Origin: Streptomyces sp. MH60
GTDB taxonomy: Bacteria; Actinomycetota; Actinomycetes; Streptomycetales; Streptomycetaceae
NCBI RefSeq assembly: GCF_002939385.1
Contig: NZ_MULI01000030.1
Location: 1 to 64,000, forward strand
Direction of reading: 5' to 3'
DNA length: 64,000 nt
The notes below the pieces were generated by a model. The model was given only the letters and a program-made list of their open reading frames with translations. It ran no database searches and was not told the origin of the DNA. Positions 54,533-62,447 of the stretch are shown here, one piece after another. Within the stretch, counting starts at the first letter, position 1. Every line of letters begins with the position of its first letter. Made by a program: the position numbers and the translations under genes.

Positions 54533-55486
54533 CTACCGTCGCAGGGCCGGACCTGTCAGGTCCATCGAATCTTTCCGACCGTTCTGTGAAGCAGAACCGA
54601 ACGGTGGCGCGCTCACGGCGGCCACCCGCGCGCGCGGCGCCCACTGCCCCACAAGGGTCGCTCCGAACGCCAGCGCCATGCCCGCCAGTTGCACCGGCCC
54701 GAGCGCCTCGCCGAGCGCCGCCCAGCCGATCACGGCGGCGGTCAGCGGCGAGAGCGGGCCGAGGAAGGTGACCTGGGTGGCGGAGAGCCGGCCGATGCCG
54801 CGGAACCAGAGCCAGTACGCCAGTGCCGTGTTGGCCAGCGCCAGGTAGAGGTAGCCGCCGATCGCCGGGCCGTCCAGGGCGGGCGGGGCGCCCTCGACCA
54901 GCAGGGCGAGCGGCGCGATGAGCAGGCCGCCCGCGGTCAGCTGCCAGCCGGTGAGCGCGAGCGGACCGACACCGTCGGGGCGGCCCCAGCGTCCCGCGAG
55001 CACGGTGCCGGTGGACATGGCGGCGGTGGAGGCGACGGCCGCCAGCACGCCGAGGGTGTCCAGTCCCCCGGCCGCCTCCAGCACCACCAGGCTGACGCCG
55101 AACGCGGCGACGACGCCGGTGAGCACGGACCGGGTGGTGGGCCGCTGCCCGAGCAGCAGGGCCGAGAGCCCGACCACGAGGAGCGGGCCGACCGAGCCGA
55201 CGACGGCGGCCATCCCGCCCGGCATCCGGTAGGCGGCGAGGAACAGCAGCGGGAAGAAGGCCCCGATGTTCAGCGCGCCCAGCACCGCCGCCTTCCCCCA
55301 CCAGGCGCCGCGCGGCAGCACCCGGGCGAGGGCGAGCAGCAGCAGACCGGCGGGCAGGGCGCGCATCAGCCCGGTGAACAGGGGCCGGTCGGGCGGCAGG
55401 AACTCGGTGGTCACGGCGTAGGTGCTGCCCCAGGAGACGGGGGCGAGGGCGGTGAGCGCGATGACGGCGGTGCGGGCGGCGGCCAT
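54533..55486 (-). CDS. EamA/DMT-family exporter, copy 2 (YedA/RhtA type)
   Basis: 317 residues and ten helices, starting ALTALAPVSWGSTYAVTTEFLPPDRPL, the usual first EamA repeat; the second repeat contains ALANTALAYWLWFRGIGRLSATQVTFL. It differs clearly from the neighbour at 53567. Substrate unknown. The C-terminal 35 residues are cytoplasmic. It is first in the unit and divergent from marR, with the palindrome 55535-55562 between, so MarR probably represses it. ATG 55486. Confidence 0.9.
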   Translation of the reverse strand: MAAARTAVIALTALAPVSWGSTYAVTTEFLPPDRPLFTGLMRALPAGLLLLALARVLPRGAWWGKAAVLGALNIGAFFPLLFLAAYRMPGGMAAVVGSVGPLLVVGLSALLLGQRPTTRSVLTGVVAAFGVSLVVLEAAGGLDTLGVLAAVASTAAMSTGTVLAGRWGRPDGVGPLALTGWQLTAGGLLIAPLALLVEGAPPALDGPAIGGYLYLALANTALAYWLWFRGIGRLSATQVTFLGPLSPLTAAVIGWAALGEALGPVQLAGMALAFGATLVGQWAPRARVAAVSAPPFGSASQNGRKDSMDLTGPALRR

Positions 55487-55534
55487 GGGGGCACCCTTCG
55501 AGGGCGAGAGAGAAGCTCAGCAGTCAGTAGCTTA

Positions 55535-55562
55535 GTAACTAGCTTACTTCTAAGCTAGTTAC
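55535..55562. promoter_or_regulatory. Palindromic operator in the marR-eamA divergent promoter
   Basis: GTAACTAGCTTA (55535-55546) is the exact complement of 55551-55562, with a 4-nt centre. A further TAGCTTA at 55528-55534 adds a direct repeat. The AT-rich, 28-bp perfect palindrome in GC-rich DNA is a strong candidate for the MarR binding site. Confidence 0.75.
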
Positions 55563-55612
55563 CGTCAAGCCACTTTCTTGCGGCCGAGCGGAATGGCCTC
55601 GATACTCGTCCC

Positions 55613-56134
55613 ATGACTGAACGCCCCGAGCCGCGGTCCGCGCCGCGCAAGGACCCCGTCGACGTGATCATCGACCAGTGGGCGGCGGTGCGGCCCGACC
55701 TGGACACGGCCGGCATGGAGGTGTTCGGCCGGGTCTTCCGGCTGGCGCGCGCGATGGGCGACCGGATGGAGCAGGCGTACGCGCGCTTCGGCATCTCGCG
55801 CGGCGAGTTCGACGCCCTGGCCACCCTGCGCCGCTCCGGCGAGCCGTACACGCTCTCCCCGCGGCAGCTCTCGGCCACGCTGATGCTCACCACCGGCGGT
55901 ATGACCGGGCGGCTGGACAAGCTGGAACGGGCGGGGCTGCTGCGCCGCTCCCCCGACCCGCACGACCGCCGGGGGCTGCAGGTCACGCTCACCGAACGGG
56001 GTCTCCAACTGATCGACGAGGCGGTCGGCGCGGGCCTCGACGCCCAGACCGAGGCGCTGGCCTCCCTCGACGCGGAACGGGCCGGTCAGCTGGCCGGCCT
56101 GCTGCGGGACCTCCTCGCCGGTACGGAGAAGTAG
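55613..56134 (+). CDS. MarR-family transcriptional regulator
   Basis: 173 residues. A winged helix (GISRGEFDALATLRRSGEPYTLSPRQLSATLMLTTGGMTGRLDKLERAGLLRRSPDPHDRRGLQVTLTERG, from about residue 60 to 132) with the wing DPHDRRG. It likely binds a ligand such as a phenolic compound and represses the divergent EamA-EamA-lysR unit and itself. ATG 55613 (MTERPEPRSAPRK), 50 bp downstream of the palindromic operator. Followed by a terminator. Confidence 0.93.
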   Translation: MTERPEPRSAPRKDPVDVIIDQWAAVRPDLDTAGMEVFGRVFRLARAMGDRMEQAYARFGISRGEFDALATLRRSGEPYTLSPRQLSATLMLTTGGMTGRLDKLERAGLLRRSPDPHDRRGLQVTLTERGLQLIDEAVGAGLDAQTEALASLDAERAGQLAGLLRDLLAGTEK

Positions 56135-56154
56135 GCCCGTCCTCTCAAACGCCG

Positions 56155-56199
56155 AAGGGCGCCGTCCCCGTCCGCGTACCTGCGGTGGGGGCGGCGCCC
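56155..56199. terminator. Terminator between marR and the next gene
   Basis: Arms 56155-56168 and 56186-56199 pair over 14 bp with one G.U pair around a 17-nt loop; convergent genes on both sides. Confidence 0.7.
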
Positions 56200-56221
56200 T
56201 CGGTGGAGCGGGAGAGGGAGG

Positions 56222-56515
56222 TCAGGCCTTCGCGCCGACCTTGGCCTTGGTCTTCGCCTTGGTCTTGGTACCGGGAGTCGACACCCGGTGGTCCGGGTGG
56301 GACCGGTCCAGGACCATGACCAGGCCCGCGATGATCGCGAACAGCGCGAGCGGGGCCAGGACGTAGAGGCCCAGCGTCTCGACGACGCTCAGGCCGGTGC
56401 CGGGGTCGTCGCCGTCGTCGCGCGTCAGCGCGAGCGCGGGGGACGACATGAGCAGCATCATCAGCGTCGTACCGGCTGCCAGGGCGCCGGCGCGCAGGGC
56501 GTTCTTCTTGTCCAC
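56222..56515 (-). CDS. Small exported/membrane protein with basic tail, unknown function
   Basis: 97 residues. A signal-like hydrophobic start (MDKKNALRAGALAAGTTLMMLLMSSPALA) ends near residue 30, then an acidic stretch (TRDDGDDPGTG), a transmembrane helix (LGLYVLAPLALFAIIAGLVMVL, about residues 48-69) and a basic tail with repeated KTKAK. Similar small proteins occur in streptomycetes; I know no function. ATG 56515, ribosome site weak. Between the marR terminator and malQ. Confidence 0.75.
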   Translation of the reverse strand: MDKKNALRAGALAAGTTLMMLLMSSPALALTRDDGDDPGTGLSVVETLGLYVLAPLALFAIIAGLVMVLDRSHPDHRVSTPGTKTKAKTKAKVGAKA

Positions 56516-56600
56516 GGTGCAAAGTTAGCGAACGGTCCGGGCGGCCGCGCGCCCGGGGTGCCCGTACGGGGCCCGCGGGCGCGCGGCGCGACCGCCCCGT

Positions 56601-58712
56601 TCAGCTCTCCCGGTCCCCGTCGCCTTCCCGTACGACGTCGATCAGCGCGTGCAGGCGGGGCGAGGCGGCCAGCTCCTCCAGCGTCACCGGCCGGCCCTCG
56701 GCGTCGGCGACGGGCAGCCGCCAGTTCGGGTACTGGTCCCAGGTGCCGGGCAGGTTCTGCGGGCGGCGGTCGCCCACGGCGTCCGGGAGCCAGATGCCGA
56801 CCATGCGGGCGGGGGTGCGCAGCAGGAAGCGGTGCACCGCCTGGATCCCCGCCTCCTCGGCGGGCGTTCCGGTGTCACCGCCGGTGCCGTGCAGCAGACC
56901 GAGCCGGGCCAGTACGTCGAGCCACTCCGCGGTGTCCGCGGCGGCCTCGGCGCGTTCCTCCTCCAGCGGGCGGGTGAGCAGGCCGAGCCGGTCGCGGAGT
57001 TCGACGTGCTCTCCGGTGAGGCGGGCGGCGGTGGACGGCAGGTCGTGGGTGGTGGCGGTGGCCAGGCAGTCGGCGCGCCACCGCTCGGGCGGCAGGGGGC
57101 GGCCGTCGCCGGTCCAGTCCCGTTCGAACCACAGCACCGAGGTGCCCAGCACCCCGCGCTCGCGCAACGCCTCGCGCACACCGGGCTCCACGGTGCCCAG
57201 GTCCTCACCGATGACGACGCCACCGGCCCGGCCCGCCTCCAGGACGAGGACGGCGAGCATGGCCTCGGCGTCGTAGTGGACGTAGGTGCCCTCGGTGGGC
57301 GGGTGGCCCTCGGGCACCCACCAGAGCCGGAACAGACCCATGACGTGGTCGACGCGCAGGGCCCCCGCGTACCGGAACAGGCCGCGCAGCAGCGCCCGGA
57401 AGGGCGCGTACCCGCGGTCGGCCAGGCGGTCCGGACGCCAGGGCGGCAGACCCCAGTCCTGGCCGCGGGAGTTGAAGGCGTCCGGCGGTGCGCCCACCGA
57501 CATCCCGGCGGCGAAGTACTCCCGCTGCGCCCAGGAGTCGGCGCCGCGCGGGTGCACGCCGACGGCGAGGTCGTGGACGATCCCGACCGGCATGCCCGCC
57601 TCGCGGGCGGTGCGCTGGGCGGCGGTGAGCTGGGTGTCGGCGAGCCAGGTGAGCCGGGAGTGGAAGTCGACCCGGTCCATCAGCTCGCGGCGGGCGCGGT
57701 CGGTGTCGGCCGAGCGGGGGTCGCGCAGCCCCTCGGGCCACCGGTGCCAGTCGGAGCCGTGGACCTCGGCGAGCGCGCACCAGGTGGCGTGGTCCTCCAG
57801 GGCGGTGCCCTGTTCGGCGAGGTAGTCGCAGTAGGCGGCGCGGCGGCCGGGGCCGAGGGGGACCTCGTGGAGCAGTTCGAGGGCGTCGCGCTTCAGCTCC
57901 CACACGGCGTCCCGGTCGATCAGGGCGCCCTTGTCCAGGACGCCCTCGCGCAGCCGCCCGGCCCGTTCCCGCAGGGTCCGGGCGCGCTCGTGGTCGGTGA
58001 CGTACGCGAACTCGGGCACGTCCTCGATCCGCAGGTGCACCGGGTCGGGGAAGCGGCGCGAGGAAGGCCGGTAGGGGGACGGGTCGGTGGGGGCGCCGGG
58101 CACGGCCGCGTGCAGCGGGTTGACCTGGACGAATCCGGCGCCGAGGGAGCGTCCGGCCCAGGCGGCCAGCTCACCGAGGTCGCCGAGGTCGCCCATGCCC
58201 CAGGAGCGGCGGGAGAGGAGGGAGTAGAGCTGGACGAGGAGCCCGTGGGAGCGGACGGCGGGGGTGGGCAGCCGGGCGGGCGCGACGATCAGGTGGGCGT
58301 CGGCGGTGCGGCCGTCGGGCGCGGTGGCGGTCAGCCGGTGCACCCCGTGCGGAAGCCGGCCGGCGCCGTCGTGGCGCTCGCCCTGCTCGGTGTCGACGCG
58401 CAGCCGGGTGCCGGCGGGCAGGGCGGACAGTGCGGCCGGGGTGGCGCCGCCGTCCCAGCGGACCACGGTGGGCGGCAGCAGCCGTGCGCGCAGCTCGCTC
58501 TCGCGGGCGGCGAGCGCGGCCCGTACGGCCCCGGGACTGCTCGCGTCCACGCCGAGGGCGGCCAGCGCGAGGGTCACGGCGGTGGCCGAGGCGGGGACGG
58601 TGCGGTCCGGGGAGGGGCGGTAGGAGGTGGCGACGCCGTGCAGGGCGGCGAGCCTGGTCAGATCCTCGGGAAGGTCCTCGGCGGGGGGCTCGGCCGACTG
58701 GGCTGCGGGCAT
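56601..58712 (-). CDS. malQ: 4-alpha-glucanotransferase (amylomaltase)
   Basis: 703 residues, GH77. An N-terminal beta-sandwich-like region (about residues 1-150) precedes the barrel: SWGMGDLGDLGELAAWAG, VNPLHAAVPGAPTDPSPYRPSSRRF (substrate loop), ALRVDHVMGLFRLWWVP (nucleophile Asp), VVIGEDLGTVEPGVRE (acid/base Glu) and TATTHDLPSTAARLTG (stabiliser Asp). It transfers glucan chains between malto-oligosaccharides in glycogen/maltose metabolism. ATG 58712, with AGAGGAAG upstream overlapping the stop of the small gene at 58722, so the two are coupled. Confidence 0.95.
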   Translation of the reverse strand: MPAAQSAEPPAEDLPEDLTRLAALHGVATSYRPSPDRTVPASATAVTLALAALGVDASSPGAVRAALAARESELRARLLPPTVVRWDGGATPAALSALPAGTRLRVDTEQGERHDGAGRLPHGVHRLTATAPDGRTADAHLIVAPARLPTPAVRSHGLLVQLYSLLSRRSWGMGDLGDLGELAAWAGRSLGAGFVQVNPLHAAVPGAPTDPSPYRPSSRRFPDPVHLRIEDVPEFAYVTDHERARTLRERAGRLREGVLDKGALIDRDAVWELKRDALELLHEVPLGPGRRAAYCDYLAEQGTALEDHATWCALAEVHGSDWHRWPEGLRDPRSADTDRARRELMDRVDFHSRLTWLADTQLTAAQRTAREAGMPVGIVHDLAVGVHPRGADSWAQREYFAAGMSVGAPPDAFNSRGQDWGLPPWRPDRLADRGYAPFRALLRGLFRYAGALRVDHVMGLFRLWWVPEGHPPTEGTYVHYDAEAMLAVLVLEAGRAGGVVIGEDLGTVEPGVREALRERGVLGTSVLWFERDWTGDGRPLPPERWRADCLATATTHDLPSTAARLTGEHVELRDRLGLLTRPLEEERAEAAADTAEWLDVLARLGLLHGTGGDTGTPAEEAGIQAVHRFLLRTPARMVGIWLPDAVGDRRPQNLPGTWDQYPNWRLPVADAEGRPVTLEELAASPRLHALIDVVREGDGDRES

Positions 58713-58721
58713 CTGCTTCCT

Positions 58722-59033
58722 CTACGACCTCGTGGATTCCGGGACGGGGACGGCGAAGGAGGGGCCGCCCTGCTCCGGCACGTCGGCCGTGAGTTCGGGC
58801 GAGGACTCGCTGGTCAGCGGTACGGCGTCGGCGAACGGCGACTCGCTGGTGAGGGGCTCGGCGTCGGGCAGCGGGGGTTCGCTGGTCAGCGGGGTCTCGG
58901 CGCAGCTGCCGGTGGCGCCGAAGACGCAGTAGTGCGGGGTCTCGGAGGCGGCGGAGGGCTCCGCCCAGGGGGTGGACGGCTCCGCCACGGGTTTGGAGGG
59001 GGCCGGCAGCAGAAGGGGCGCCAGTGCAGCCAC
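58722..59033 (-). CDS. Small Pro/Ser/Thr/Glu-rich protein coupled to malQ
   Basis: 103 residues, not recognised. After a short hydrophobic start (MAALAPLLLPAPS) it is dominated by PEST-like repeats of the form (A/E)xPLTSExP: ETPLTSEPP, AEPLTSESP, AVPLTSESS. Two cysteines lie in HYCVFGATGSCAE, a possible disulphide loop. It is predicted to be disordered; there is no clear transmembrane segment. Evidence that it is real: AAAGGAG 6 nt before the GTG start (59033), and a 9-bp gap to malQ with the malQ ribosome site at its stop. Its role is unknown. Confidence 0.6.
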   Translation of the reverse strand: MAALAPLLLPAPSKPVAEPSTPWAEPSAASETPHYCVFGATGSCAETPLTSEPPLPDAEPLTSESPFADAVPLTSESSPELTADVPEQGGPSFAVPVPESTRS

Positions 59034-59352
59034 GGGGGTCTCCTTTGGATCAGGCTCTGGTTCGGACTCTGGATCAAGCTCGGGGTCGGGCTCTGGTCGG
59101 GCGTGGTGTCGAGCACGCTTGTGGCGAGTTACGGCAGCCCCTACCCAGTCCGCGCGAGGACAGACGCCCCAATACCGCCAACGTGACCCTGGTCACATTT
59201 ATCCCCTCCCGAACACGCCCAGACCCGGCCAAAAAATCACCTAACCCGCGCACGGATCGCCCAAACCGGCCAGGCTTGCACGCCGCGCACGCCGCGCACG
59301 CCGCGCACGCGCGCTCAGATCCCGGCTCGGGACGGATCGTCGAAGGAAGCAC
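59034..59352. other. Divergent promoter region with short tandem repeats
   Basis: 319 bp with no gene, between the malQ unit and the methyltransferase. It has a run of about three and a half CGCCGCGCA 9-mers (59279-59312). No clear promoter box; a CGAAGGAAG-like ribosome site precedes 59353. Confidence 0.45.
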
Positions 59353-60108
59353 ATGCCGTCACTGCCCCACCGGCTCGTCCAGGCGCTGGACCGGTGCAAC
59401 GCCGCGCATCCCTGGGACCACAACGCCCACTACCACCGCTGGATCCTGCGACAGCTCCCCCACCGGTTCGGCAGCGCGCTGGACATCGGTTCCGGCTCGG
59501 GTGACCTGGCCCGCCTGCTCGCCACCCGCGCCGACGAGGTCAGCGGCGTCGACTCCGATCCCGTGATCGTCGCGCAGGCTCGCGCGCTGACCCCCGAGCC
59601 GACGGCGGCGTCCTTCACCGTCGCGGACGCCCTGACGGAACTCCCCGCCGGGCCACACGACGCGATCACCTGCGTCGCCGCCCTCCACCACCTGCCGTTC
59701 ACCGAGGCCCTCGACACCTTCCGTGGGCACCTGGCCCCCGGCGGCACCCTGGTCGTCGTCGGCCTCTACCGACCGCGAACCGCCACGGACCACCTGCTCG
59801 GCGCGGCCGCCGTCCTCCCCAACGCCGCCGTCGGGTGGCTCAAGAACAGGGGCTGCGCAAGACCCCGCCCGGCCTCGATGACCGCCCGGACCCGGCCCGC
59901 CGACATGACGTTCTCCGACATCACCGAAGCGGCACGGGAAGCCCTGCCCGGCGCCCGGCTGCGGCGCCGTCTCTTCTGGCGCTACACCCTCATCTGGCGC
60001 CATCTCGTACGACTCGGACACCGACCAGCACGACCGGGTCGACAAGCCCCGGGCCTACGCCGGGGCGGGGATCCCGGTGCATCTGCTGATCGACCGGGAC
60101 ACCTGTGA
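59353..60108 (+). CDS. Class I SAM methyltransferase with an altered C-terminus
   Basis: 251 residues as read. Motif I ALDIGSGSGDLARLLA and motif II/III VSGVDSDPVIVAQARAL are good, DAITCVAALHHLPF is motif IV, and HLAPGGTLVVVGLYRP is post-motif IV. The family usually ends soon after RRRLFWRYTLIW; here the frame runs on for about 33 residues (RHLVRLGHRPARPG...) with no similarity, reading the tail of a Uma2-family gene in the wrong frame. The catalytic core is probably intact. ATG 59353 with GAAGGAAG upstream. Confidence 0.75.
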   Translation: MPSLPHRLVQALDRCNAAHPWDHNAHYHRWILRQLPHRFGSALDIGSGSGDLARLLATRADEVSGVDSDPVIVAQARALTPEPTAASFTVADALTELPAGPHDAITCVAALHHLPFTEALDTFRGHLAPGGTLVVVGLYRPRTATDHLLGAAAVLPNAAVGWLKNRGCARPRPASMTARTRPADMTFSDITEAAREALPGARLRRRLFWRYTLIWRHLVRLGHRPARPGRQAPGLRRGGDPGASADRPGHL

Positions 60109-60244
60109 GGTCAAGGTGCACAGCCGCCCGGACGGGGGACGGTACGAGACCGTGCGGACGCTGCCCTTCGGCAAGGAGGTCGCGCTGCCCGAGCCGGTCG
60201 GGATCGCCCTGGACACCGAGCCGCTGAAGAACTGGGTGCGCTGA
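60003..60244 (+). pseudogene. Truncated 3' remnant of a Uma2-family (DUF820) endonuclease gene
   Basis: In the frame +1 to the methyltransferase, 80 codons read as a typical Uma2 C-terminus: SYDSDTDQHDRVDKPRAYAG, AGIPVHLLIDRDT, VHSRPDGGRYETV, LPFGKEVALPEPVGIALDT and LKNWVR followed by TGA at 60242. The upstream two thirds of the gene, including the catalytic EVVS-type core, is absent, and no start or ribosome site exists. A deletion joined this tail to the methyltransferase 3' end near 59998-60010. Confidence 0.8.
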
Positions 60245-60270
60245 GCCGGAGCAAGCGGAGGCCCGGAGCG

Positions 60271-60807
60271 TCAGGCGGAGATGCCGTCGATCCGGGCCAT
60301 GGCGTCGTCCGCGCCGTACGGCTGCAAGTACGGCAACCAGCGCGGGTCCCGGTGCCCGGTGCCGATGATGCGCCAGGCCAGACCGGTGGGCGGGGCCGGT
60401 TTGTGGCGCAGGCGCCAGCCCAGCTCGACCAGGTGGCGGTCTGCCTTGACGTGGTTGCAGCGGCGGCACGACGCCACCACGTTGTCCCATGCGTGCAGGC
60501 CCCCGCGGCTGCGCGGGATGACGTGGTCGACGCTGGTGGCGACGGCGCCGCAGTACATGCAGCGGCCTCCGTCGCGGGCGAAGAGGGCACGGCGGGTGAG
60601 CGGGACGGGGCCACGGTAGGGCACCCGCACGAATCGCTTGAGCCGGACCACGCTGGGTGCGGGCACGGTGACGGTCGCGCTGTGCAGATAGGCGCCGGTC
60701 TCCTCGAGGCACACGGCCTTGTTCTCCAGGACGAGGACGAGCGCGCGGCGGAGCGGTACGACGCCGAGTGGCTCGTACGACGCGTTGAGGACCAGGACAT
60801 GCGGCAC
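60271..60807 (-). CDS. HNH-endonuclease-domain protein
   Basis: 178 residues, the widely conserved actinobacterial HNH protein: MPHVLVLNASYEPLGVVPLRRALVLVL at the start, then CMYCG, VDHVIPRSRGG (the His of HNH) and WDNVVASCRRCNHVKADR (two Cys pairs for a structural zinc). Function unproven; DNA nicking is likely. The GTG at 60807 has AAGGAGG 7 nt upstream, an excellent site. Next to the MscS gene, to which it is divergent, as in other streptomycetes. Confidence 0.92.
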   Translation of the reverse strand: MPHVLVLNASYEPLGVVPLRRALVLVLENKAVCLEETGAYLHSATVTVPAPSVVRLKRFVRVPYRGPVPLTRRALFARDGGRCMYCGAVATSVDHVIPRSRGGLHAWDNVVASCRRCNHVKADRHLVELGWRLRHKPAPPTGLAWRIIGTGHRDPRWLPYLQPYGADDAMARIDGISA

Positions 60808-61123
60808 GGGTGCCTCCTTGGGCGTCGGCGGCGCGTGGCTCGCGCCGGGACGATCTGGTTCAGTCTCCCCTCATGCCTGGTCGTAGCGCCACCATGTCCC
60901 GGTAACGGGCTGGGAGTGTTTTCGACCACACGGGGCCCGGGGCCCCGGGCGTGACCAGTTCGAGCGCGGGTGAGCAGTGTCTCCCCCGCCCATTTCGGGC
61001 CGAACCGCGTCCGGTGCCCCGTTAGTGTGGTGCATCTGCCCGTCCGGTGACCTTTCCGTGACCTTGGACCGGACCTCGGACCGGACCGCGCAGGACGGGC
61101 CGCCGCACCTGGAGGTTTCCGCC

Positions 61124-62224
61124 GTGTCCCTGTCCGCCGCCGTCCTACTGGCCGCCGGTTCGTCGTCGCCCTCGCCGTCGCCGTCACCGACGACCCCGAC
61201 CGTGCCCTCGCTGAAGGAGGCCCACGAGAGCGCGACGAACGCCGCGGGCTGGGTCGAGGAGAACTGGTCGACGTGGCTCGCGATCGGGCTACGGGTGCTG
61301 CTGATCGTGGTGATCGCGGTGGTACTGCGCGCGGTGGTGCGGCGGGCGATCACCAAGCTCATAGACCGGATGAACCGCAGGAGCGGGGCGTCCGGCGGCA
61401 CCGCGCTGAGCGGGCTGCTGGTCAACGCCGAGCGGCGCCGGCAGCGCTCCGAGGCGATCGGGTCCGTCCTGCGCTCGGTGGCCAGCTTCCTCATCCTCGG
61501 CACCGCCGCCCTGATGGTGCTCGGCACCTTCCAGATCAACCTGGCCCCGCTGCTCGCCTCCGCCGGTGTCGCCGGTGTCGCGATCGGCTTCGGCGCCCGC
61601 AACCTGGTCACCGACTTCCTGTCCGGCGTGTTCATGATCCTGGAGGACCAGTACGGCGTCGGCGACAGCATCGACGCGGGCGTGGCCTCCGGCGAGGTCA
61701 TCGAGGTCGGGCTGCGGGTGACCAAGCTGCGCGGCGTCGACGGCGAGATCTGGTACGTCCGCAACGGCGAGGTCAAGCGCATCGGCAACCTCTCCCAGGG
61801 CTGGTCCACGGCCGGTGTGGACGTGACCGTCCGCTCCGACGAGGACCTGGACAAGGTGAAGGAGGCCCTCACCGCGGTCGGCGAGCGGATGAGCAAGGAG
61901 GAGCCCTGGAACGAGATGCTCTGGGGGCCGATCGAGACGCTCGGCCTGGACTCCGTCCTGCTCGACTCGATGGTGGTGCGGGTCTCCGCGAAGACCATGC
62001 CCGGCAAGGCCCTCACCGTCGAGCGTGAGCTGCGCTGGCGCATCAAGCGGGCCTTCGACGCGGCCGGCATCGCGATCGTCGGCGGCGCCACCGTCCCGCT
62101 GGAGGGCGTCCCGGCGGCCGCCGACCCGGCGGCGGGCGTCGCGGCACCGTCGGCGTACGCGAGCACGGCGTCGCCGCAGTCCATGGCGGCGTCCCCCATT
62201 CCGCCGCCCAGCACCAGCAAGTAA
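61124..62224 (+). CDS. MscS-family mechanosensitive channel
   Basis: 366 residues. A short N-terminal hydrophobic segment and a Ser/Pro-rich linker precede three transmembrane helices (about residues 50-75, 120-140, 145-165). The pore-lining TM3 and start of the beta domain are clear: LLASAGVAGVAIGFGARNLVTDFLSGVFMILEDQYGVGDSI. It opens on osmotic downshock to release solutes. The last 45 residues are Ala/Pro/Ser-rich. GTG 61124 (VSLSAAVLLAAGSS) follows GGAGG by 8 nt; the frame upstream is not coding. A hairpin follows the stop. Confidence 0.92.
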   Translation: MSLSAAVLLAAGSSSPSPSPSPTTPTVPSLKEAHESATNAAGWVEENWSTWLAIGLRVLLIVVIAVVLRAVVRRAITKLIDRMNRRSGASGGTALSGLLVNAERRRQRSEAIGSVLRSVASFLILGTAALMVLGTFQINLAPLLASAGVAGVAIGFGARNLVTDFLSGVFMILEDQYGVGDSIDAGVASGEVIEVGLRVTKLRGVDGEIWYVRNGEVKRIGNLSQGWSTAGVDVTVRSDEDLDKVKEALTAVGERMSKEEPWNEMLWGPIETLGLDSVLLDSMVVRVSAKTMPGKALTVERELRWRIKRAFDAAGIAIVGGATVPLEGVPAAADPAAGVAAPSAYASTASPQSMAASPIPPPSTSK

Positions 62225-62242
62225 CCGCGCCCCGTGCGCCCG

Positions 62243-62280
62243 CCGCCCCCGAGGTAACGACCGCGTCGCCTCGGGGGCGG
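62243..62280 (+). terminator. Terminator after the MscS gene
   Basis: CCGCCCCCGAGG (62243-62254) pairs exactly with 62269-62280 around a 14-nt loop. Confidence 0.75.
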
Positions 62281-62324
62281 ACTCTTGACGCCTCCTCGCG
62301 GCGGGCCTACGTTCTCCAGCCAAC

Positions 62325-62337
62325 AGGAAACTTTCCT
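62325..62337. promoter_or_regulatory. Palindrome AGGAAA-C-TTTCCT upstream of the ROK gene
   Basis: A 13-bp odd palindrome, 123 bp before the ROK regulator start. CsnR-type ROK regulators bind short AT-richer palindromes of this kind before csn genes (known in outline); the exact operator was not verified. Confidence 0.55.
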
Positions 62338-62447
62338 AACAGACGCTTCCAGGGCGTCCCGCCGGAACGTGTCCCGTGATCCGCGCGGTGGACTTCCCCC
62401 ACCGCACCCTGAAAAGCTGAGCGGTCGAGAGGCAGGTGTGGACACGC

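Noticed and set aside
49890..55301. Open frame of about 1800 codons on the minus strand
   Set aside because: It runs antisense to pepN copy 2 and through two exporters in another frame; high GC makes such shadow frames, and its composition is Arg/Pro/Gly-rich with no domain.
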